Shown in pieces: positions 1 through 5,849 of a stretch of DNA of 5,849 nucleotides. How positions within the stretch are numbered: position 1 is the stretch's first letter; the number at the start of each line of letters is the position of its first letter. Source of the DNA: Chitinophagales bacterium (lineage in GTDB: Bacteria > Bacteroidota > Bacteroidia > Chitinophagales > UBA10324). The notes beneath the pieces are model-generated. The model was not told where the DNA came from and searched no databases. It worked only from the letters and a program-made list of their open reading frames with translations. Location of the stretch: NCBI GenBank assembly GCA_026786335.1, contig JAJAYG010000001.1, positions 1-5,849 on the forward strand, read 5' to 3'. The translations under genes were made by a program, and so were the position numbers.

Positions 1-57
1 ATTTAGTTAACCTTCGATTCCTTCTTTTAAAGTGATAATAGAAGAATGGGAACCGCT
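1..57 (-). other. Residual C-terminal coding sequence of the Nfu gene beyond the TGA stop
   Basis: Reading on in the same frame past the TGA at 60-58 gives SGSHSSIITLKEGIEG, then a TAA stop at 9-7, then L-N at the window edge. This aligns without a net frameshift to the family sequence SGCPSSTVTLKxGIEGLL that normally follows the first active-site Cys. Compared with the expected protein, the first Cys codon is TGA, the second Cys is TCC (Ser), Pro is CAT (His), and a Leu codon (probably TTA) is TAA. The Cys-Pro change is also explained by one lost G and one gained T. The gene therefore originally continued through the left edge. Clustering of the lesions in the outermost 60 bases, with intact coding sequence inward, suggests sequence error at a contig end or recent decay. 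Confidence 0.75.
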
Positions 58-540
58 TCATGAACCATGTAACATCAATTCAACTTTTCCATCTTTAAAT
101 GATTTAAACTGTATGGCACCGCCATCCATTTCAACGGCCGGCTTTACATAGTTATCCAGCATCTCCTTTATTTTTGTTACCACTTCTTCTTCGGTATGCT
201 GCTCGGCATGGTGGTTTGGTTTATAGTCAGCCGAAATAATTTCTTTCCCTTCTTCTAAATAACTTTTAACAAAGTCTCTGAGTGTTACCGAAACCTCCAT
301 CCAATCGGTTTCAGGTGTTTTGGTAACCGTTACAAAGTTGTTCATAATGAACACGCCTTTTACAAACGGAAATCCAAAAAGCTCAGTTGCAAGTGCAGAA
401 ACTTTTGCCGATTGCTCATCTGCAAAATCAGCGGAGTTGTTTGCAAACAGATTGATGTCGGCTACAAACTTCATTGTTTCGGGGTTGGGAGTCATTTCGG
501 TATAAACCTCAACCAATTTATTTTTAACTATTGTTTCCAT
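58..540 (-). CDS. NifU-family (Nfu-type) Fe-S cluster scaffold/carrier, C-terminally disrupted
   Basis: Nfu-type proteins bind a 4Fe-4S cluster through a CxxC motif in the C-terminal domain and pass it to apo-enzymes in the cytoplasm. Residues about 10-100 match the Nfu N-terminal domain (VYTEMTPNPETMKF near 12-25, LFGFPFVKGVF near 54-64, TVTKTPETDW near 71-80). A charged, His-rich linker follows (about 103-118), then the NifU C-terminal domain starts (VKPAVEMDGGAI at 132-143, FKSFKDGKVEL at 145-155). The reading frame stops after LHGS at residue 160, exactly where family members continue with CSGCPSS and some 25-40 more residues. As written, the product lacks the cluster-binding cysteines and would not be expected to carry a cluster. 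The ATG at 540 gives the usual short N-terminus before the TPNPETMKF block and lies about 22 bases after a -7-like element. The family call is firm; whether the break is real is doubtful. Confidence 0.9.
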   Translation of the reverse strand: METIVKNKLVEVYTEMTPNPETMKFVADINLFANNSADFADEQSAKVSALATELFGFPFVKGVFIMNNFVTVTKTPETDWMEVSVTLRDFVKSYLEEGKEIISADYKPNHHAEQHTEEEVVTKIKEMLDNYVKPAVEMDGGAIQFKSFKDGKVELMLHGS

Positions 541-562
541 TTTAAATTATTTCTATGATTTG

Positions 563-570
563 CAAAGTTA
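563..570 (-). promoter_or_regulatory. Candidate -7 promoter element for the Nfu gene
   Basis: On the minus strand this reads TAACTTTG, a full match to the Bacteroidota -7 consensus TAnnTTTG, followed by C as is common. It lies 22 bases before the Nfu ATG, predicting a leader of roughly 18 bases. No clear TTG is seen at the -33 position 17-23 bases upstream, so only half of the promoter is supported. Confidence 0.45.
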
Positions 571-690
571 ACCAAAAGGCAATGAATGAAGTTCAGAATT
601 TCAAAAGTAATTTCTTAAGCAAACAGTAAACACAGGTTTTTGTTTGGCAGAAAAAGAAAATTGGCATTGCTTAAATAAAAAACCATGACC

Positions 691-702
691 TTCGAATTCG
701 AA
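691..702. repeat. Perfect 12-base palindrome in the nfu-corA intergenic region
   Basis: The sequence TTCGAATTCGAA is identical to its own reverse complement and is followed by a run of A. It sits 43 bases before the corA start codon in a divergent intergenic region, a plausible place for a dimeric regulator to bind, but a single short AT-rich palindrome can arise by chance. No regulator is implied by neighbouring genes. Confidence 0.35.
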
Positions 703-744
703 AAAAAATTTGTTTTTAGTTTCAACCAATCATTTATATAAGAA

Positions 745-1827
745 GTGAAAAAAAGAAAAAAACAATCTTTTAGAAAACGACAATCGGAAAAGAAGCGAGA
801 TCAGCCACCGGGTAAATTGATTTATGTTGGAGATGAAAAAAACGAATCGGTAAAAATTCAAGTGATTGATTTTAATGAAGAGGCATTTGAAGAAAAAGAA
901 TTTACCGATCCAAAGGATTGTTTTGCTTATAAAGAAAAATCAACAAATACCTGGATCAATGTTACCGGAATTCACGAGCCCGAGATTCTTCGACAAATCG
1001 GGGAGCACTTTGGTATTTCATCTTTGGTGCTGGAAGACATTATGAATACCAATGCGCGGCCCAAAGTTGATGATGATAAAAATTACCTTTTTATAATTCT
1101 TAAGATGATTGACTTTGATGAGGAAAAGCAAATGATAACCAATGAACAAGTTAGTCTGGTATTAGGAAGTAATTACGTGATTTCATTTCAGGAAAATGAG
1201 AAAGATTTATTTGATAAAATAAGAGAACGACTTAAGCTGGATACAACCAGATTAAGAGCATTGGGAACTGATTATCTGGCCTACAGTATTATGGATAAGA
1301 TCATCGATAATTATTTTTTTATTATTGAAAAGATGGGGGATTTTTTGGAGGATATGGAAGAAGAAGTTTCAGAAAACCCTCGCAATGATTTTATTCAGAG
1401 ATTAAATGAACTCAAGCAATCAAATATTTATTTGCGCAAATCGGTTTGGCCGTTGCGGGAAGTAATTAATTTTTTGCTTCGCGGTGAATCAAAGCAGATT
1501 AAAACAGAAACGCTTCCTTACTTCCGTGATTTGTATGATCATACTGTGCAGGTAATAGATACTGTAGAAACTTACCGCGATCTGCTGAGCGATATTATGG
1601 ATGTTTATCTTTCTTCGATAAGCTTAAAGATGAATGAAGTAATGAAGGTGCTCACCATTATTTCTACCATTTTTATTCCGCTCACATTTATTGTGGGTGT
1701 TTATGGAATGAATTTTAAATTTATGCCTGAGCTTGGCTGGAAGGAAGGCTATTATTTAATCTGGGGGATCATGATTGTTATCGCCATGTCCATGATCATT
1801 TATTTTAAAAGGAAGAAGTGGTTTTAG
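745..1827 (+). CDS. corA: CorA family magnesium/cobalt transport protein
   Basis: CorA proteins form pentameric inner-membrane channels for Mg2+ (also Co2+ and Ni2+) gated by cytoplasmic Mg2+. The 360-residue product has the family layout: a large N-terminal cytoplasmic domain (about 25-240, with WINVTGIHEPE at 70-80, LVLEDIMNT at 94-102 and EQVSLVLGSNYVISFQE at 134-150), a long helical stalk (about 160-298, with LRKSVWPLREV at 230-240), TM1 (about 300-320), the signature YGMN at 320-323 followed by the periplasmic loop FKFMPELGW, and TM2 (about 336-354) ending in the basic tail KRKKWF. The key GMN motif is intact. The start is GTG at 745: an in-frame TAA lies at 739-741 and no in-frame ATG precedes the conserved region. 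The Lys/Arg-rich first 20 residues are usual for Bacteroidota members. It is divergent from the Nfu gene and convergent with recX. I see no convincing promoter or Mg2+-sensing leader upstream. Confidence 0.97.
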   Translation: MKKRKKQSFRKRQSEKKRDQPPGKLIYVGDEKNESVKIQVIDFNEEAFEEKEFTDPKDCFAYKEKSTNTWINVTGIHEPEILRQIGEHFGISSLVLEDIMNTNARPKVDDDKNYLFIILKMIDFDEEKQMITNEQVSLVLGSNYVISFQENEKDLFDKIRERLKLDTTRLRALGTDYLAYSIMDKIIDNYFFIIEKMGDFLEDMEEEVSENPRNDFIQRLNELKQSNIYLRKSVWPLREVINFLLRGESKQIKTETLPYFRDLYDHTVQVIDTVETYRDLLSDIMDVYLSSISLKMNEVMKVLTIISTIFIPLTFIVGVYGMNFKFMPELGWKEGYYLIWGIMIVIAMSMIIYFKRKKWF

Positions 1828-1865
1828 AGAAAATCTGTTCAGCTTATTTCTCAAAGAATTTTTTT
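1827..1865 (+). terminator. Weak candidate terminator between corA and recX
   Basis: GAGAAA at 1827-1832 and TTTCTC at 1847-1852 form a 6-bp inverted repeat with a 14-base loop, overlapping the corA stop and the end of recX; a T7 run follows at 1859-1865 after a 6-base gap. The stem is short and AT-rich and the T run is not adjacent, so this is only a weak intrinsic terminator candidate for corA in the 16-base convergent gap. There is no comparable T run on the recX side. Confidence 0.22.
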
Positions 1866-2329
1866 ACTGCTGCATAAACAATGGCCGATTCATATCCTTT
1901 GCTGATGAGATAAGAGGAGAGTTTTTGTTTTCTCGTAAATAGATTCGTGTCTTTTAAGGTGGCAGCTTTTTTCTCCAGCAACTTCATCATTGCAATTTTG
2001 TAAGCATCCTCATCAATATCTTTTATTGATTGCTTGATGTTGTATGAAGAAACTCCTTTTGCTTTCAGGTGCTGTTCAATTTTTTTCTTTCCCCAACTCT
2101 TCATCCTGAATTTACCGCCGGCAAATGCATTGGAAAATCGCTCTTCATTCAAGAAATTTTCTTCAATCAGTTTTACAAGAATATTTTCCAGTTCATTGCC
2201 GCGAAGGCCATGCTCAAGTAATTGAGTTCTCACTTCTGAGTGGCTGCGTTCCTGATAGGCGCAATATTTTTTCATGCGCTCATAGGCTTGTAACGGCGTT
2301 AAGAATTTTTTCTTTCCTTCAGAAAACAT
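1844..2329 (-). CDS. recX: RecX family regulatory protein
   Basis: RecX binds RecA filaments in the cytoplasm and modulates, usually restrains, their recombination and SOS activity. The 161-residue product is almost all helical and fits the three tandem three-helix repeats of the family: repeat 1 about 11-45 (CAYQERSHSEVRTQLLEHGL at 23-42), repeat 2 about 46-95 (LIEENFLNEERFSNAFAGGKF at 54-74, then the WGKKKIEQHLKAKGVS stretch at 79-94 corresponding to the family's kkGpxrIxxeLxxKGi), and repeat 3 about 105-157 (RKQKLSSYLISKGYESAIV at 133-151). Length is normal for Bacteroidota RecX. The ATG at 2329 gives the expected short lead-in. No recA is in the window. It lies 50 bases downstream of porZ on the same strand, so readthrough from porZ is possible; a degenerate -7 element just before the ATG could also give its own near-leaderless transcript. 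Confidence 0.92.
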   Translation of the reverse strand: MFSEGKKKFLTPLQAYERMKKYCAYQERSHSEVRTQLLEHGLRGNELENILVKLIEENFLNEERFSNAFAGGKFRMKSWGKKKIEQHLKAKGVSSYNIKQSIKDIDEDAYKIAMMKLLEKKAATLKDTNLFTRKQKLSSYLISKGYESAIVYAAVKKFFEK

Positions 2330-2333
2330 TCAA

Positions 2334-2341
2334 CGAAGTTA
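2334..2341 (-). promoter_or_regulatory. Possible -7 element for recX
   Basis: On the minus strand this reads TAACTTCG, one mismatch from TAnnTTTG, ending four bases before the recX ATG. If used, transcription would begin at about the start codon, giving a nearly leaderless mRNA. No -33 TTG is present at a suitable distance, so this may be chance. Confidence 0.22.
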
Positions 2342-2347
2342 GTAATG

Positions 2348-2397
2348 AAAAAAAATTATAAGTGATTAAGTTGCTGAGATTAATTAACGATCAGCAA
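2348..2397 (-). terminator. Candidate hairpin/attenuator spanning the porZ stop codon
   Basis: TTGCTGA at 2371-2377 and TCAGCAA at 2391-2397 are a perfect 7-bp inverted repeat with a 13-base loop that contains the porZ stop codon. In the porZ transcript the stem is followed, 15 bases later, by a run of eight U (2355-2348). The gap is too long for a classical intrinsic terminator, but the arrangement could stabilise the porZ 3' end or limit readthrough into recX. Confidence 0.3.
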
Positions 2398-4665
2398 TTT
2401 GGTAATGCAGGTAACAGTTGCATCGGCATTGGCAGCCCAAACAAGGTAAACACCTGTTGCGGCTCTTTCGCCATTGTAATTTTTGCCATCCCAAACTGCC
2501 TGGCCACCTAAAGCTTTGGTGCGGTAGATCAAATGCCCTGTTGCATCGGTGATTTTTATATCGGCATCGTCCAGCACACCGCTAATGGCAATGGTTCCGC
2601 TGTAATCTTCACGAACGGGATTAGGATAAACTGCCGGCCCGCAAGATGATGTTGAACCGGGGGTTGCATCGCCTTTGTAAATAATGATTCCGTTTTCAAC
2701 TCCAATGTAAACTTCGCCTGTGGTTTCATCAATGTCAAGTGCATTTACAAAGTTGGAGGTACGCGGACTGTTATCAAATGTAAATTGCTGAAGCAGTTCA
2801 GTTCCATCGGCCGAGAAAAGCCATACTCCATTATCGGTTGCAATCCATTTTCTGTTTGCACCATCCACCACAATTCGCTTTACATTCTCTGTTGCAAGCA
2901 GGTAACCATTGTAACCGCCACTGTTAACAATGATCTGTTGTGCCTCACAACCAAAATCTGAAAAAACATCACCGGGACAATAAAACACTGCAACTCCACT
3001 ACCGGTACCAACCCAAATTGTTCCGTCTTTATCTGTTGCAACACAATTGACTTCAAGAGACGGAAGATTACCGCTGCCGGGAACATTGATTAGTTTTTTC
3101 CACCGGTCATCAGAGGCATTATCCAGTGATTCACCATAATTAAAAACCATTAAACCTTGTCGCGGAATTACAAACCATGTTTGATCATAATTATCAAAAG
3201 TCATGTTGGTTATCCAACCTTGCTCAAGTGTAAATGAAGGAAGAAAATCGAGCCATGTGCCATCATCTTTCATTACACAAACGGGAACGAGGGCACCAAT
3301 ATTTGAGACCCACATATTGTTGTAGCGATCGAATTCTATGTCTGCTGCTTTCACTCTAAGAATGTCGCCATTTACTCCGCTTAGGCTGCTGTTATCGGCA
3401 TCCCATTGATTGGTGATTCCTAACACATCATCAAATTCAACAATCCCTCTCCACATAGTTCCAAAATAAGTTCTGTTGTTTTTGTAGTTTACAGTAGCAC
3501 ACACAAAGTCAAAACTGTCTCTTAGAATGGGGGTGTTGTAATAATTATAATTGTCCCACTCCCCATCAATGCGGGTAAAGAAGCCATCGGAATTAAAAAT
3601 GAAACCATAAGATGCATTCCATCCGCCGGTAGCTACATATAAGTTGTGTGTGTTCTTGTTTACTGCCAAATCAAAAACATTTGAAGTCCATGGGCAATCG
3701 GGGAAAACTGTTTCGAGATAGTTATTTGAAAATTTCTGAAGACCGTTATACAAATCTGCGATCCACACCACGCCATCTTTTTCAATGGCATCATAAGGTT
3801 GCGGCGTGTAAATGGAATCATTTTTTCCTGAAGCATACAACACATTTACTCTTGCACCCGAGGTTCCAATTTGTGAAATCACCAGCGCATCTTTACTTGC
3901 TTCTAATTTTTTAACATCAAATCCTTTGCGGTAATAATACTGACTCCATACACCGTTGTTCAACTGAAAGATAGTATCCTTCTTCGCGCAATATGGCAGC
4001 CCATTATAACTTACGATATCTAAAAAATTCCCCGGCGCAGCGCCTTCACTTTTTGTAAACAAATGCCAGCGGGAATAATCAGCGAGGAAAGGATCATTGA
4101 GTTCACCGCGATATATTCCTGTTGCAGTTGCAGCATAAAGAAATGAATTATCAGAAGTAATTCCATTCACTTGTATTTGAGTTCCGTTTGCACCAATGTA
4201 ATAGGTGTCTTTGATTTCATATTTTTCTACATCGAGCACCACAATGCCGAAACCGCAGGAGAGGTATGCATAATCACCCAGAAAGTAGGTGCCATAAATG
4301 GCTTTGTCGCCTACAATGTTTTTTCTTTTAATGTCTGAGATGTTGGTGATCTTACCATCTCTGATAATATCAATGTTGCTGTTTGAATAAATTACCAGCA
4401 GCAGATTTTTTTCTTTATTGAAAGCAACATGCGAGATAGAAATATCAGAAAGCCCGTCGACCTTGCTGATCTTATCATAAGAATTATCTGCTAGATCAAT
4501 AGCGTACATCGAAAGCACGGTGCCGCAATAAATTTTATTGTCAGAAGCAGTTACGCTGTAGGCATTGTGGTAAGTGAGTTCATCTTTCCATTGCCCAATG
4601 GCTAATTGCTGGGCTGTTAAACGAAAAGAAGCAAGCAGTAAAATGAATAATATAATTTTTCTCAT
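2380..4665 (-). CDS. porZ: PorZ-like type IX secretion system attachment-complex protein (beta-propeller with CTD)
   Basis: In Porphyromonas gingivalis, PorZ belongs to the outer-membrane T9SS attachment complex with PorU, PorV and PorQ, and helps supply anionic LPS to the sortase PorU. This 761-residue product has a signal peptide at 1-19 (MRKIILFILLLASFRLTAQ) and then the characteristic PorZ N-terminal propeller: IGQWKDELTYHNAYSV at 23-38, NKIYCGT at 43-49, ISKVDGLSDISIS at 66-78, SNSNIDIIRDGKITNISDIK at 94-113, YLSCGFGIVVLDV at 134-146. A second propeller shows repeated blades such as DGTIWVGTGSGVAVF (547-561), NRKWIATDNGVWLF (604-617) and GEVYIGVENGIIIY (650-663). The C-terminal sorting-type domain covers about 678-761 (VYPNPV at 679-684, VWDGKNYNGERAATGVY at 724-740, ending KLLIVN). 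Length is close to the family's ~780. The ATG at 4665 is preferred: the frame extends only to a TTG at 4686, which would overlap the promoter -7 box and add residues before the signal peptide. The gene is divergent from a probable T9SS cargo gene. No frameshift is seen. Confidence 0.88.
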   Translation of the reverse strand: MRKIILFILLLASFRLTAQQLAIGQWKDELTYHNAYSVTASDNKIYCGTVLSMYAIDLADNSYDKISKVDGLSDISISHVAFNKEKNLLLVIYSNSNIDIIRDGKITNISDIKRKNIVGDKAIYGTYFLGDYAYLSCGFGIVVLDVEKYEIKDTYYIGANGTQIQVNGITSDNSFLYAATATGIYRGELNDPFLADYSRWHLFTKSEGAAPGNFLDIVSYNGLPYCAKKDTIFQLNNGVWSQYYYRKGFDVKKLEASKDALVISQIGTSGARVNVLYASGKNDSIYTPQPYDAIEKDGVVWIADLYNGLQKFSNNYLETVFPDCPWTSNVFDLAVNKNTHNLYVATGGWNASYGFIFNSDGFFTRIDGEWDNYNYYNTPILRDSFDFVCATVNYKNNRTYFGTMWRGIVEFDDVLGITNQWDADNSSLSGVNGDILRVKAADIEFDRYNNMWVSNIGALVPVCVMKDDGTWLDFLPSFTLEQGWITNMTFDNYDQTWFVIPRQGLMVFNYGESLDNASDDRWKKLINVPGSGNLPSLEVNCVATDKDGTIWVGTGSGVAVFYCPGDVFSDFGCEAQQIIVNSGGYNGYLLATENVKRIVVDGANRKWIATDNGVWLFSADGTELLQQFTFDNSPRTSNFVNALDIDETTGEVYIGVENGIIIYKGDATPGSTSSCGPAVYPNPVREDYSGTIAISGVLDDADIKITDATGHLIYRTKALGGQAVWDGKNYNGERAATGVYLVWAANADATVTCITKLLIVN

Positions 4666-4675
4666 AGGAGGATTG

Positions 4676-4709
4676 CGAAAGTACAATGTTTTGCTGCGTG
4701 ATGAACAAA
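4676..4709 (-). promoter_or_regulatory. Candidate promoter of porZ
   Basis: On the minus strand a TTTG at 4709-4706 is followed after 22 bases by TACTTTCG at 4683-4676, one mismatch from TAnnTTTG. The spacing falls in the 17-23 base range described for Bacteroidota -33/-7 promoters. The -7 box ends 10 bases before the ATG at 4665, implying a leader of about 5-7 bases and supporting that ATG over the upstream TTG. This is the best two-part promoter match in the window. Confidence 0.5.
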
Positions 4710-4832
4710 CGTGAGGGTTAGTGATTTATTTTGTAAATGAAAATTGATTGCTGTTTTTGATTCAACAAATTCCTTGATTAACCTTTTGTAAAGTTTTAAG
4801 CTTTGGAAAAGTTTTTACTCAAACAATTAATT

Positions 4833-4840
4833 TATCTTTC
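4833..4840 (+). promoter_or_regulatory. Possible -7 element for the secreted T9SS cargo gene
   Basis: TATCTTTC differs from TAnnTTTG at the last base only and lies 55 bases before the ATG at 4896, predicting a leader of about 50 bases. The nearest upstream TTTG (4802-4805) is 27 bases away, somewhat beyond the usual range, so the assignment is tentative. Confidence 0.3.
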
Positions 4841-4895
4841 CAATCGAAGCTGAAACCAGCAACAATAATTTGATGGTGTTTGAAAACCTTTTGTG

Positions 4896-5756
4896 ATGAA
4901 AAAATTAATTTACCTCTTGTGCTTATTGGTTTGTGTAAAGTTTTCTGCTGCGCAATCTTATACTGTACACGGTGCGCAGGTGCAACCGGCTTGGGTTTTT
5001 CCATTGTGGTTTGAGGATGGGAGTGGGGCGAAGGATACGGTTTATTTCTGCTATGATCCAACTGCAAATGATCAATACCCAAATACAGATACGCTTTTAG
5101 GTGAAAAACTTATTCAAAAAGATTCTACTAAGTTTTGGGTAGGCGTTTGGGCATTTAATGGTAAAGATTCTACCATACAATCTTCTGTGAGCAAGGTACC
5201 CTTTGCACAATTGTTTATAAATAATGGTTACTATCCCCTTAAGATTTTTTGGGATGACACACTCTTTTATTCTTCCGCGCTCCCATTTCCTGATTTGACC
5301 CCCCTACCTCGTGCTCGCATTTCTATCATCTGTTCCGATGCTTTTGGTAATTGCCCTGCCGATATTGAATTAAGTATGTCTGCTATTCCTTCAACTTTTC
5401 CTTTTCCATTGGTTGATAGCGCAATATTTAATGGTTTTGAAAATTATTATGTTGGCAACACTCTCGGAGAGTTTTCCCTTGAACTGCGCCCATTCGATTC
5501 TCCGCTTGAAGATGCAATAATAAATATTCAATCAAAGAGCATTTCGATTTACCCAAATCCATCAAGCGATGAATTCATCATTCAATTAAAACAACAAGCT
5601 GATCTGAGAATTACAGATGTAACCGGTAGAACTGTGAAAGAAATTTTTAACGCAAACGGAATGGTTGTTTTTGGAAAAAATTTTAATGCAGGAATTTATT
5701 TTGTTAGACTGAAGGTTGGAAACGAAACTTTTCTGAGCAAGATTATTAAACAATAA
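4896..5756 (+). CDS. Secreted protein of unknown function with T9SS C-terminal sorting domain
   Basis: This 286-residue protein is predicted to be exported to the periplasm by Sec and then across the outer membrane by the T9SS. Residues 1-19 are a signal peptide (MKKLIYLLCLLVCVKFSAA, then Q). Residues about 213-286 are a type A sorting domain: SIYPNPSSDEF (217-227), LRITDVTGRTVKEI (237-250), FNAGIYFVRLKVGNETF (263-279) and the basic end SKIIKQ. I do not recognise the ~190-residue passenger. It begins with an aromatic stretch (WVFPLWFEDGSGAKDTVYF, 33-51), continues YDPTAND (53-59) and D..LGE (65-70), has a Pro-rich middle (FPDLTPLPRAR, 131-141) and contains Cys at 52, 146 and 153. No catalytic motif is visible; a small beta-rich or Ig-like fold is a guess. 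ATG at 4896 is chosen over the GTG immediately before it because MKKLIYLLCLL is a normal signal-peptide start. It is divergent from porZ. The function is unknown, but export by T9SS is well supported. Confidence 0.88.
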   Translation: MKKLIYLLCLLVCVKFSAAQSYTVHGAQVQPAWVFPLWFEDGSGAKDTVYFCYDPTANDQYPNTDTLLGEKLIQKDSTKFWVGVWAFNGKDSTIQSSVSKVPFAQLFINNGYYPLKIFWDDTLFYSSALPFPDLTPLPRARISIICSDAFGNCPADIELSMSAIPSTFPFPLVDSAIFNGFENYYVGNTLGEFSLELRPFDSPLEDAIINIQSKSISIYPNPSSDEFIIQLKQQADLRITDVTGRTVKEIFNANGMVVFGKNFNAGIYFVRLKVGNETFLSKIIKQ

Positions 5757-5801
5757 GTTTTCATTTCCCCCTTTGTCCTAACTCCCTATCTTGCGCGCTG
5801 T

Positions 5802-5849
5802 ATGAGTCGCAAAATTTTTCTCTCTTTATTTTCTGCTGCTGCATTCATC
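5802..5849 (+). CDS. Start of a probable exported protein, truncated by the window edge
   Basis: An ATG at 5802 opens 16 codons reading MSRKIFLSLFSAAAFI and runs off the right edge. A basic N-terminus followed by a hydrophobic run is what a signal peptide or first membrane helix looks like; no lipobox cysteine has been reached. It lies 45 bases after the cargo gene on the same strand, so co-transcription is possible. TATCTTGC at 5787-5794 resembles the Bacteroidota -7 element with one T missing and would give a nearly leaderless transcript, but it is weak. Too little sequence is present to name a family, and the reading itself is provisional. Confidence 0.5.
   Translation, partial: MSRKIFLSLFSAAAFI

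Noticed and set aside
1..60. TGA at the Nfu active-site Cys as a selenocysteine codon
   Set aside because: The partner Cys is also lost, another in-frame stop (TAA) follows within 17 codons, and the downstream bases form only a broken stem (TTCC/GGAA plus TCTT/AAGA with an uneven internal loop) without a convincing bacterial SECIS element. Error or decay explains all lesions together.
1..60. TGA as a reassigned sense codon in this organism
   Set aside because: A nearby TAA lesion in the same gene tail would still need explaining, Trp is encoded by TGG throughout, and no other gene in the window requires readthrough of TGA.
2034..2361. Two plus-strand open frames antisense to recX
   Set aside because: The minus-strand RecX translation is clearly conserved in pattern; the antisense frames have no supporting features.
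2556..3086. Two short minus-strand open frames within the porZ 3' half
   Set aside because: They are alternate-frame shadows of the PorZ propeller and CTD, which is intact in its own frame, so they do not indicate a frameshift.
3648..3914. Plus-strand open frame of 88 codons inside porZ
   Set aside because: It lies antisense to continuous PorZ propeller coding sequence and its translation shows no domain-like pattern.
4717..4832. Short A/T-rich repeated words (TTTTGTAAA, AAAGTTTT) in the porZ-cargo intergenic region
   Set aside because: They are short, irregularly spaced and expected in AT-rich DNA; no array or strong symmetry emerges.
4819..5082. Minus-strand open frame of 87 codons over the cargo gene start
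   Set aside because: It overlaps the signal-peptide region of a well-supported gene on the other strand and covers the candidate promoter; its translation is low-complexity with no recognisable motif.

Overview
The window is AT-rich DNA from a member of the Bacteroidota. The evidence is a PorZ-like component of the type IX secretion system (T9SS), a second secreted protein with a T9SS C-terminal sorting domain, upstream sequences resembling the Bacteroidota -7 element TAnnTTTG, and no convincing Shine-Dalgarno sites. The genus cannot be fixed from the sequence; Chitinophagales or Sphingobacteriales-like relatives would fit the style of the secreted protein.

Layout from left to right: (1) a minus-strand NifU-family (Nfu) iron-sulfur carrier whose last part, at the extreme left edge, is damaged: the first Cys codon of the CxxC site reads TGA, the second reads Ser, and a further stop follows; (2) a 204-base divergent intergenic stretch; (3) a plus-strand CorA magnesium/cobalt channel with a GTG start; (4) a convergent minus-strand recX 16 bases further on; (5) porZ, also minus strand, 50 bases upstream of recX and possibly transcribed with it; (6) a 230-base divergent intergenic stretch holding promoter-like elements for both flanking genes; (7) a plus-strand secreted protein of unknown function with a signal peptide and a T9SS sorting tail; (8) the first 16 codons of another plus-strand gene that runs off the right edge and begins like an exported protein.

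Functionally this is mostly housekeeping: Fe-S cluster delivery, Mg2+ uptake and RecA modulation, followed by an envelope section in which a T9SS attachment-complex component lies back to back with a probable T9SS cargo. PorZ-type proteins act at the outer membrane with the PorU sortase, so the cargo's tail is the kind of signal that machinery recognises. I see no tRNA, rRNA, CRISPR array, insertion sequence, toxin-antitoxin pair or phage gene, and no intergenic stretch longer than 300 bases. I found no clear new system. The most unusual observation is the lesion cluster in the Nfu active site, which is most economically explained by poor sequence quality at a contig end.
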